DNA of 32,686 nt from Lachnospiraceae bacterium (GTDB lineage Bacteria; Bacillota; Clostridia; Lachnospirales; Lachnospiraceae). The stretch covers positions 1 through 32,686 of the forward strand of contig JAFRUR010000027.1 in the NCBI GenBank assembly GCA_017438775.1, in the 5' to 3' direction. Under the pieces are notes generated by a model. That model did not search any database. It saw only the letters and a program-made list of their open reading frames with translations, and was not told the DNA's origin. This document shows positions 26,907 through 32,686 of this stretch, one piece after another. The position numbers were made by a program, and so were the translations under genes. Position 1 is the first letter of the stretch, and each line of letters opens with the position of its first letter.

Positions 26907-26997
26907 TCGCTGAGGGACGGTATGCAAAGCCTGCGGAGGACAGCAATAAAGCAATTATTCCGAAGGCGGAGTCTAAGCTCGCTTTCACTCTCCCATT

Positions 26998-27112
26998 CGA
27001 CCGCAGGCACGTGCTTCGCACGCACCTGCACACAGGAATAGCCCCCGGAATGAGAACAGGTTCTCTCCCGGGGGCTATTCTGTGTGCAGTCCGCTGACGC
27101 GGCCTGCGGTCG
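26998..27112. repeat. Nested 115-base palindromic element downstream of rpmF
   Basis: Outer arms CGACCGCAGGC (26998-27008) and GCCTGCGGTCG (27102-27112) are perfect. An inner palindrome (27026-27089) has 22-base arms with a single bulged base, and its loop is itself a GAGAAC-ag-GTTCTC palindrome (27052-27065). Small hairpins sit between inner and outer arms. Possible readings are the rpmF 3' end structure, a MITE-like element, or a structured RNA. Confidence 0.75.
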
Positions 27113-27125
27113 ATAAGCGGTATGC

Positions 27126-27305
27126 TTACGCCTTGGCGATGATTTCCTTCTTGTTGTAAGAGCCGCAGGCTTTGCAGACACGGTGAGGCATCATGAGCTC
27201 GCCGCACTTCGGGCACTTCACAAGATTCACGGAACTCATCTTCCAGTTGGCTCTGCGGCTGTCTCTGCGGGCCTTGGAGGACTTATTCTTAGGGCAAATC
27301 GACAC
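27126..27305 (-). CDS. rpmF: 50S ribosomal protein L32
   Basis: Predicted 59 residues when started at the GTG at 27303-27305 (MSICPKNKSSKARRD), spaced correctly from AAGGAGGTGG; an upstream GTG at 27314 lies in the ribosome site itself. The body is typical L32: RRANWKM, then a zinc ribbon CPKC-CKAC with MPHRVC between. All four Cys are present, so this is the zinc-binding (C+) form rather than the Cys-free paralogue made in zinc shortage. It lies 23 bases behind yceD, a classic pairing. Confidence 0.96.
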   Translation of the reverse strand: MSICPKNKSSKARRDSRRANWKMSSVNLVKCPKCGELMMPHRVCKACGSYNKKEIIAKA

Positions 27306-27328
27306 AGGTTCCACCTCCTTATAGATTT

Positions 27329-27865
27329 TTAATTCTGCGGCTTTTCCTGTGCCGCCGTAAAAACATCAAGGGCTGCCGCCATGCGCGGATCCCGGGGCGC
27401 CATCTCGCACCCGCAGGGGCCGTCCGCCAGATCCGCTCCGCAGATCGGACAGATGCCGCGGCAGTCTTCCCGGCAGAGAACCTTCATGGGGGCGTTCAGA
27501 TGGAGCAGGACCGTGATCCACTCCTCCACGTCCAGTTCCGCGCCGTGAAGATAGGGCGTTTCGTCCAGGTCCGCCAGCCGCTCCTCCTCCGTCCGGGAGA
27601 GGTCCACCTCTTCCGTTTCGTCCAGAGGGATGCGCACCGGGGCAGGACGCAGGCACCGGTCGCAGGAAGCCTGCAGGACGGGAGCGCCCTCGATGGAGAG
27701 GGACACTTTTTTTCCGCCCGCGCCGCGCGCCGTGATCCTGACGTCTTCCTCCCAGAGAAGGGGGACGTCCGCACCCTCTTTCCTGAGGGAGGGCAGATCC
27801 GGCCGAACGCGCATTTCCAACGATTTTCCGGGGTCTTCCAGGAGTTCTAAGAGCAGGATCCTCAT
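27329..27865 (-). CDS. YceD/DUF177-family protein, 23S rRNA accumulation
   Basis: A 178-residue DUF177 protein. It has the conserved Cys pair CDRC in the middle (about residue 69-72), and the C-terminal cluster CREDCRGICPICGADL followed by DPRMAALDVF-like residues. YceD homologues are needed for normal 23S rRNA levels in E. coli and plants. The gene is coupled to rpmF as in most bacteria and stands behind a perfect consensus promoter. Confidence 0.92.
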   Translation of the reverse strand: MRILLLELLEDPGKSLEMRVRPDLPSLRKEGADVPLLWEEDVRITARGAGGKKVSLSIEGAPVLQASCDRCLRPAPVRIPLDETEEVDLSRTEEERLADLDETPYLHGAELDVEEWITVLLHLNAPMKVLCREDCRGICPICGADLADGPCGCEMAPRDPRMAAALDVFTAAQEKPQN

Positions 27866-27891
27866 AAAACCTCCTTGATACGCAAGTATGT

Positions 27892-27920
27892 ATTATATCT
27901 GCGGGCGAACGCTTTGTCAA
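27892..27920 (-). promoter_or_regulatory. Perfect consensus promoter of yceD-rpmF
   Basis: On the minus strand TTGACA (27915-27920), a 17-base spacer, TATAAT (27892-27897). The boxes match consensus at all 12 positions and fit a highly expressed ribosomal protein unit. Confidence 0.9.
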
Positions 27921-27938
27921 CCAAAAAGTTCGCCCGCA
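27900..27938. repeat. Inverted repeat enclosing the yceD -35 box
   Basis: TGCGGGCGAAC (27900-27910) and GTTCGCCCGCA (27928-27938) are perfect 11-base arms; the -35 box lies in the loop and the spacer in one arm. It lies 15 bases past the pta stop, so it may be the pta 3' hairpin, though no U-tract follows. Confidence 0.75.
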
Positions 27939-27953
27939 CGACGCTTTCCGTTC

Positions 27954-28955
27954 TTACTTGTCCTGGGCCTGCGCCTGGACGGCGGTGATGGCCACAACGC
28001 CCACGATATCATCCGCGATGCAGCCGCGGGACAGGTCGTTGATGGGCTTCGCGATACCCTGGGTCACGGGGCCGTAGGCCTCGGCCTTGGCAAGGCGCTG
28101 CACGATCTTGTAGCCGATGTTGCCGGCATCCAGATCCGGGAAGATCAGAACGTTGGCCTTGCCGGCCACTTCGCTGCCGGGAGCCTTGGAGGCGCCGACG
28201 GAAGGCACCATGGCGGCGTCAGCCTGCAGCTCGCCGTCGATGGCGTACTGCGGGTACTGCTCCTTGGCCAGACGGGTGGCCTCCACGACCTTGTCGACAT
28301 CCGCGTGAGCGGCGCTGCCCTTGGTGGAGTGAGACAGCATGGCGACGTAAGGCTTCTCCTGCACCAGGAGTTCGAAGCTCTCCGCGGAGCAGCCGGCGAT
28401 GGAAGCCAGCTTCTCGGGATCGGGGTTCTGCTCCAGACCGGAGTCCGCGAAGATGAAGGTGCCGTTGGCGCCGTACTCGCAGTCCGGGACGACCATCAGG
28501 AAGAAGGCGGAAACGAGCTTCACGCCGGGCTTCGTCTTGATGATCTGCAGGGAAGGACGCAGGGTGTTGGAGGTGGAGTGGCAGGCACCGGACACGACGC
28601 CGTCCGCATCGCCCATCTTGACCATCATGCAGGCGTAGTACATATAGTCGCCAAGCAGGGTCTTGCGGGCCTGCTCTTCGGTCATGCCCTTGCTCTTGCG
28701 CAGTTCCACGAAGGCATCGATATAGCCCTGAGTCTTCTCAGAGGTAAAAGGATCGATCAGGGTGGCACCGGTGATGTCCAGACCCTTGGAGTTCTCTGCG
28801 ATCTCTTCGGGCGTGCCGATGATGATCAGGTTCGCGATTCCTTCTTTGAGGATGGTCTGCGCGGCCTCGAAGGTGCGGCGGTCCATGCTTTCCGGAAGGA
28901 TGATGGTCTTCTTATTCGCTTTGGCTCTGGCTTTGACGGTGTCGATGAATCCCAT
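27954..28955 (-). CDS. pta: Phosphate acetyltransferase
   Basis: A 333-residue short-form Pta without the N-terminal regulatory domains found in E. coli. Visible blocks are IILPESMD, VSGACHSTSNTLRP (substrate site), FADSGLEQNPD, LSHSTKGSA and FPDLDAGNIGYKI, in normal order. It interconverts acetyl-CoA and acetyl phosphate for fermentation to acetate. The ATG follows AAAGGAG. Acetate kinase, which usually follows pta, is not next to it: yceD comes next. Confidence 0.95.
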   Translation of the reverse strand: MGFIDTVKARAKANKKTIILPESMDRRTFEAAQTILKEGIANLIIIGTPEEIAENSKGLDITGATLIDPFTSEKTQGYIDAFVELRKSKGMTEEQARKTLLGDYMYYACMMVKMGDADGVVSGACHSTSNTLRPSLQIIKTKPGVKLVSAFFLMVVPDCEYGANGTFIFADSGLEQNPDPEKLASIAGCSAESFELLVQEKPYVAMLSHSTKGSAAHADVDKVVEATRLAKEQYPQYAIDGELQADAAMVPSVGASKAPGSEVAGKANVLIFPDLDAGNIGYKIVQRLAKAEAYGPVTQGIAKPINDLSRGCIADDIVGVVAITAVQAQAQDK

Positions 28956-29026
28956 GAGAAAGTTCTCCTTTCAGTTCTTGCGTGTGTCCGGACAGGCCGG
29001 CCTTTCTATTTTACAGTATACGGGCT

Positions 29027-29077
29027 GAAAAAACAACCGCAAATCCACGAAAAAGCGTGCAGTATTGCGGTTTTTTT
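29027..29077. terminator. Bidirectional intrinsic terminator between MATE gene and pta
   Basis: AACCGCAA / TTGCGGTT outer stem (29035-29042 with 29065-29072) and a CACG/CGTG inner stem; TTTTTTT on the right and AAAAAA on the left. On the minus strand it ends the MATE unit. Confidence 0.85.
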
Positions 29078-29183
29078 CGTGCGGAATATACTGCCCGCGG
29101 TGCCGTTTCCGCACCGCGGCACATCCGCCTCTGCTTCTGCGCAGAGAAGCAGCAAGCGTATGATCTGCCGGTGTTCCCGCGGC

Positions 29184-30584
29184 TCAGCCGAGTCTCTCCC
29201 GCCCCTGTTCGATGGAGCGCTTCAGCAGCCACATCGCGAAGAAGGCGCTCAGGACCTCCGAGACCGGCAGTCCCGCCGCCATGCCGACCTCGCCGAAGAG
29301 CCGGTCGAACACGAACAGGATCGGCAGGTACAGGAGGATGTTGCGCGTCACCGCGTGCAGAATCGTGCGCTTTCCGTCCCCCATGGCCTGCATGCAGAAA
29401 GAAGAACTGTAGTTCAGAAACTGCACCGGGGAGGCGAGGCAGCGAATCCGCAGGAACACGGCCGCGTAGGTCACGGTCTGCAGCGCCCTCGCCGCGTCGC
29501 CCGCAGACGTGCTCAGGAACAGGCGCACGGCCTGCGAGGCAAAGACAGAGAACAGGACCACGGCGCAGCCCGAGGCCGTCAGGCCAACCTTTCGCGCCGT
29601 CCGGATGACCTCCCGCATCCGGTCATGGTCGCCGGAGGCGTAGTTGTAGGCCACGATGGGCATCATGCCCTGGCACAGACCCATGTTGAAGGCATTGGGG
29701 ATGCGCTCCACCTTCATCACGATTCCGATGCCGGCCAGCACCATATCGTTGTGGGCCGCGGCCAGCATGTTCAGGAAGATGTTGCCCACGTCGAACATCG
29801 CCGTGAGGATGGCCGAAGGGACGCCCACGGAGAGGATGCTCTTCACGCCCGCCCTGCTGATCTGACGCACGTATGAAGGCGAGATGCGCAGAGGGGAGGT
29901 CTTCCCGGCACGGATGTAGGCGATCAGGAGATACAGGAACGCCAGCGTATTGGACAGAGCCGTCGCGATCGCCGCGCCGATGACCTCCTGCCCGCGCGGG
30001 AGCAGAACGAACATGAACAGCGGATCCAGGACGGCATTGAGGATGCCGCCACCCGAAAGGCCGATGCTGGCCTTCCCGGAGTATCCGGCGTTGCGCAGGA
30101 GCTGCGCCAGCACCAGCGAGGTGAGCGAGGGGATGCCCCCGATAACGATCACGATCAGGGCGTAGCCGGAGGCAAAGCCGATGGTATCGTCCGAGGCGCC
30201 GAGGAAGCGGAGAATCGGCGTCAGGAAGATCCCGATCAGGGCGGAATACAGGGCCGCGGCCGCGATCGCGCCCCAGAACGAAAAGGCGCTGGCGCGCTGC
30301 GCCTCCTCCGGCCTGCCGGCGCCCATCATGCGCGCGACCTGGCTCCCGCCGCCGATGCCGAACAGGTTGGAAATGGCGACGCTCATCATCACCATGGTCA
30401 GCGTGAGCGTGGTGGCCCCCATCATATAGGCGTTCCCGGTCCGGCCGATGTAGAAGGCGTCCACCATGTTGTAGATCAGATTGATCATCTGACTGATGAT
30501 GGTGGGAACCGCCATGATGCGCAGGGCCTCTCCGACCGGGACGCTTCCGAACAGTTCGTCTTTGCTGTAGTTCTCTCTCTTCAC
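29184..30584 (-). CDS. MATE-family multidrug/sodium antiporter
   Basis: Predicted 466 residues when started at the GTG at 30582-30584, behind GGGGAAG; a GTG at 30665 would add 27 Arg-rich residues without a ribosome site. About 12 hydrophobic helices form two MatE repeats. The first opens with PTIISQMINLIYNMVDAFYI, the typical MATE N-terminus, followed by FGIGGGSQVARMMGAG. The second includes GVPSAILTAMFDVGNIFLN. MATE proteins export cationic drugs or metabolites with sodium or proton gradients; the substrate is unknown. It is a single-gene leftward unit ending at the terminator before pta. Confidence 0.93.
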   Translation of the reverse strand: MKRENYSKDELFGSVPVGEALRIMAVPTIISQMINLIYNMVDAFYIGRTGNAYMMGATTLTLTMVMMSVAISNLFGIGGGSQVARMMGAGRPEEAQRASAFSFWGAIAAAALYSALIGIFLTPILRFLGASDDTIGFASGYALIVIVIGGIPSLTSLVLAQLLRNAGYSGKASIGLSGGGILNAVLDPLFMFVLLPRGQEVIGAAIATALSNTLAFLYLLIAYIRAGKTSPLRISPSYVRQISRAGVKSILSVGVPSAILTAMFDVGNIFLNMLAAAHNDMVLAGIGIVMKVERIPNAFNMGLCQGMMPIVAYNYASGDHDRMREVIRTARKVGLTASGCAVVLFSVFASQAVRLFLSTSAGDAARALQTVTYAAVFLRIRCLASPVQFLNYSSSFCMQAMGDGKRTILHAVTRNILLYLPILFVFDRLFGEVGMAAGLPVSEVLSAFFAMWLLKRSIEQGRERLG

Positions 30585-30662
30585 GCGTCTTCCCCGCTCT
30601 TCCGGATGAAGACCGACGGCAGGCCGATCTCCTCTCTTCCGCCGACTTCTCCGGAACGCAAT

Positions 30663-30688
30663 CACAAAAGACGGGGCCCCGCCCCGTC
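30663..30688 (-). terminator. Leader hairpin of the MATE gene, possible attenuator
   Basis: On the minus strand GACGGGGC-ggg-GCCCCGTC (30670-30688) is followed by TTTTGTG. It lies between the candidate promoter and the start codon, so it would cut short the MATE transcript unless prevented. Confidence 0.5.
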
Positions 30689-30712
30689 CGAACCGTTACT
30701 CTGTGCAGTTCA

Positions 30713-30741
30713 AGTATAGGCCCGGCTCCGCAAAAACGCAA
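30713..30741 (-). promoter_or_regulatory. Candidate MATE gene promoter
   Basis: On the minus strand TTGCGT (30736-30741), a 17-base spacer, TATACT (30713-30718). The -35 box is a partial match. Confidence 0.5.
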
Positions 30742-30782
30742 GAAAAACATGTCCCCGTCTACCCGCAGGCGGCGTTTCGTGC

Positions 30783-30788
30783 TATACT
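30783..30788 (+). promoter_or_regulatory. Possible -10 box of the TmcAL gene
   Basis: TATACT lies about 105 bases before the ATG, but no good -35 box stands 16-18 bases upstream. The 306-base region 30585-30891 otherwise holds only the MATE leader and promoter. Confidence 0.35.
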
Positions 30789-30891
30789 TTTTGGAGACAG
30801 AGACCGCGCACCGCACGGAACTATTCCCCATAAGACGCCGCTCTGTCTCCCGTCCGGAGACAGCCGGCACGGATACGTCAAAGGAGTAGAC

Positions 30892-32427
30892 ATGAAGGTC
30901 GCCGGCATCATCGCGGAATACGATCCCTTTCACAGAGGCCACGCCTATCACCTGGCGCAGACGCGCCGGGCGACGGGGGCGGACTTTGTGGTGATCGCGC
31001 TCGCCGGGGACTTCGTGCAGCGCGGCGGCCCCGCCATGTTCGGTCAGAGTCTCCGATCCCGCATGGCTCTGTCCTGCGGAGCGGACCTGGTCATCTCCCT
31101 TCCCTATCCCTTCTCCTGCGCCTCCGCCCGGGACTATGCCTCCCGCGCCGTCGCCCAGTTTGCCGCGATGGAGTGCATGGACTTTCTCTCGTTCGGCTGC
31201 GAGATTCCTGCGGCGTACCCGTCCGACAAAACGGGCGGGACAGAATCCGAGGCCTGCCGGTCCGGAGTGTCCGCGGAAACGGAGGCAGAGGCATACCGGT
31301 CCGCGGAGCGCGATGACATCGAAGATCCGTCCGGGAGCCAGGTCTCTGCCGACGTCTCTCACCGCAGGCCTGACAGCCGCCTTCTCTCCGACCTGCGCCG
31401 CGCCGCGCATATCCTGACCGCGGAGCCGGAGGCGTTCCGCGCCGCCCTGAAGGCCGGCCTTCGCCAAGGCCTCACCTTCCCCGCCGCGCAGCAGGAGGCC
31501 CTTCTCGCCGCGGATCCCGGCCTCGCCTCCTTAAACCTCTCCTCACCCAACCTGATTCTCGGGCTGGAATACCTGAAGGCCCTTGAAGCATCCGGGGCCG
31601 GCATCGAGCCGGTCCTCATTCCCCGCGTCGGCGCGGGACACGACCAGGCCGCGGCTCCGGCAGGCCCCGAAACATGCGGCACGGCGGAAGCGGTCTACTC
31701 CGAAACGATCGCCTGCGGCCCGCCTGAAGCGCCTTCTTCCGCCACAGAAGCTTCCGATCCCTCCGGCTTCCTGAGCGCCTCCGCCATCCGTGCGATGCTC
31801 AGGGAAGACCGCAGCATCTCCGATGCGGCCGCTGCGGCCGTCCCCGAAGCGGTGCTGCCTCTCCTGGAGGATGCCCTTTGCCGGAAGTATTCCGTTTCTC
31901 CTGACGACCTTCTTCTGCCGCTCCTTCTGCGGCTCTCCGGCCTTTCCCGGGAGGACCTGGAAGGCGTCTTCGATCTCCCGCCTGCCCTCGCCGCACGCAT
32001 CGCGAAGTCCGACAAGACCGCGGGCAGCTTCTCCGCGTACGCGCAGAGCCTCAAGACCCGCGACATCACCGAGGCGCGGGTGCGCCGCGCCCTCGTGCAC
32101 GCTCTCCTGGAGACCTCGGAAAACGACATGGCGCTGTACAAGGACCCTTCCGCGCTCTATGTTCGCGTCCTGGGCTTTCGAAAGAGCGCCGCGCCCCTTC
32201 TGGCGCGCCTCAAAGAGACCTGCACCGTGCCCCTGATCACCTCTCCCGCCCAGGCGCTGTCCGCGCAGGGGGAGGAGGCCCTTCCTCCCGCAGCCGCCGC
32301 GCTCCTGCGCGCGGAACTGGCCGCCGCGGAGCGGTACCGCACCCTGCAGCTGGTCCGCGCCGGAGGAGGCGCTTCGGACGATCTGAAGCCCTGGCTGCGC
32401 CGGCCGCTCGTGATTCTTGACGCGTGA
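30892..32427 (+). CDS. tmcAL: tRNA(Met) cytidine acetate ligase, TmcAL/YlbM family
   Basis: Predicted 511 residues when started at the ATG at 30892, behind AAAGGAG; the frame extends back to 30703 without a ribosome site. The start VAGIIAEYDPFHRGHAYHL has the HxGH nucleotidyltransferase motif (H14-H17); GDFVQRGGPAMF and the C-terminal helical region are typical. TmcAL activates acetate with ATP to make N4-acetylcytidine at the wobble base of elongator tRNA-Met. Family members are around 400-430 residues; this one has two extra low-complexity stretches, about 105-163 (acidic, Ser/Glu/Ala-rich) and about 251-290 (Ala/Pro/Ser/Glu-rich), both at surface-loop positions between conserved blocks. 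Confidence 0.9.
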   Translation: MKVAGIIAEYDPFHRGHAYHLAQTRRATGADFVVIALAGDFVQRGGPAMFGQSLRSRMALSCGADLVISLPYPFSCASARDYASRAVAQFAAMECMDFLSFGCEIPAAYPSDKTGGTESEACRSGVSAETEAEAYRSAERDDIEDPSGSQVSADVSHRRPDSRLLSDLRRAAHILTAEPEAFRAALKAGLRQGLTFPAAQQEALLAADPGLASLNLSSPNLILGLEYLKALEASGAGIEPVLIPRVGAGHDQAAAPAGPETCGTAEAVYSETIACGPPEAPSSATEASDPSGFLSASAIRAMLREDRSISDAAAAAVPEAVLPLLEDALCRKYSVSPDDLLLPLLLRLSGLSREDLEGVFDLPPALAARIAKSDKTAGSFSAYAQSLKTRDITEARVRRALVHALLETSENDMALYKDPSALYVRVLGFRKSAAPLLARLKETCTVPLITSPAQALSAQGEEALPPAAAALLRAELAAAERYRTLQLVRAGGGASDDLKPWLRRPLVILDA

Positions 32428-32439
32428 GACGCAGCGGCA

Positions 32440-32468
32440 GAAAACGCCCGGGGGCAGTTTTCCTTTTT
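32440..32468 (+). terminator. Intrinsic terminator of the TmcAL gene
   Basis: GAAAAC / GTTTTC outer arms (32440-32445, 32457-32462) with a GC-rich inner part, followed by CTTTTT. Confidence 0.75.
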
Positions 32469-32500
32469 CAAACACATCGAGACGGTATGTTTGCTCACAC

Positions 32501-32686
32501 ATGAAGAAAGCCCTGCTGGCCATGTATGGACAGGCACGGAAGCGGCAAATCTTGCTAATGTTTGTCAAGCAGATTTTTGAAGATTTTGAGGACTTCGAGA
32601 ACAGAAAAAAGAGTAACCTTAACAAGACCTGCTGTTGCAGGCCAGTAGCTAACGGCTATAATGAAAGTGTACGGGTTTACTTGTAC
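32501..32686 (+). other. Open frame running off the right edge, doubtful gene
   Basis: From the ATG at 32501, 62 codons stay open to the window end. There is no ribosome site, the sequence is more A+T-rich than the genes to its left, and the product (MKKALLAMYGQARKRQ onward, with a DFEDFE stretch) matches nothing recognised. It may be non-coding DNA that happens to be open. Confidence 0.2.
32635..32662 (+). promoter_or_regulatory. Candidate promoter for a gene beyond the right edge
   Basis: TTGCAG (32635-32640), a 16-base spacer, TATAAT (32657-32662). The -10 box is perfect; what it drives lies outside the window. Confidence 0.4.

Larger units (their letters stand above)
26725..27125. other. 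Gene-free region rich in inverted repeats between rsmD and rpmF
   Basis: No open frame here has a ribosome site or a recognisable product. The left part (26725-26880) is purine-rich on the plus strand and less GC-rich than the genes around it. The right part holds two strong structures, listed separately. The 10-mer CGCTGACGCG occurs twice, at 26892 and 27092, each time as the tip of a hairpin. Confidence 0.65.

Noticed and set aside
26714-27216. Two 155-codon frames on the minus strand
   Set aside because: They run through the large palindrome and part of rpmF, in different frames, with no ribosome site or domain.
27888-29876. 662-codon open frame on the plus strand
   Set aside because: Runs antisense through pta, a strong terminator and part of the MATE gene; not a plausible single gene.
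32657-32686. Start of a serine recombinase at the right edge
   Set aside because: Short stretches such as VRVYLY or MKVYGF loosely recall recombinase N-termini, but only about ten codons are visible, with no ribosome site and competing frames.

Overview
The window looks like a chromosomal segment of a GC-rich member of the Bacillota, most likely a Lachnospiraceae-like Clostridia. The grounds are strong AGGAGG-type ribosome binding sites, near-consensus sigma-A promoters, and marker neighbourhoods typical of that group: rsmD-coaD-coiled-coil gene, pta-yceD-rpmF, a TmcAL tRNA acetate ligase, and a RelQ-type small alarmone synthetase. The assignment is an inference; there is no rRNA gene to settle it. 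Coding density is high and no tRNA, rRNA, CRISPR array or intact insertion sequence was seen.

Left third (1..14212): a carbohydrate or organophosphate uptake locus controlled by one LacI-family regulator. Three transcription units carry the same architecture: a TTGACA-17 bp-TAnAAT promoter followed directly by a palindromic LacI-type operator around AACGTT. Unit 1 (leftward) holds three tandem HAD-family paralogues, the third cut by the window edge. Unit 2 (rightward) holds lacI, a PHP-domain phosphoesterase and a PfkB-type sugar kinase, and ends at a bidirectional terminator. Unit 3 (leftward from 14212) holds a fourth HAD paralogue, a fused two-domain ABC permease, an FbpC/AfuC-like ATPase and a lipoprotein substrate-binding protein. 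It may continue through a membrane protein, a ComEC-like metallo-beta-lactamase-fold protein, a three-module lipoprotein and an MgtC-like protein. All four HAD proteins lack the second catalytic Asp of motif I (DxGxT instead of DxDxT). My working model is import of a phosphorylated or phosphate-diester sugar followed by dephosphorylation, hydrolysis and rephosphorylation. It resembles the sugar-phosphate importer AfuABC but is built with unusual HAD proteins.

Middle (14453..20598): arginine biosynthesis. argC-argJ-argB-argD runs leftward as a tight operon, and argG runs rightward from the shared argC/argG intergenic region, which holds a candidate ArgR box. argJ makes this the acetyl-recycling version of the ornithine pathway.

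Right half (20609..32686): housekeeping genes, almost all leftward. pepD-relQ-rsmF-HAD form a translationally coupled operon. rsmD-coaD-coiled-coil gene form another. A 468-base gene-free stretch holds a large nested palindrome next to rpmF. yceD-rpmF follow a perfect consensus promoter that is embedded in an inverted repeat behind pta. A MATE transporter has a hairpin in its leader. A rightward TmcAL gene carries two unusual low-complexity insertions. The last 190 bases are more A+T-rich and hold an open frame that runs off the window.
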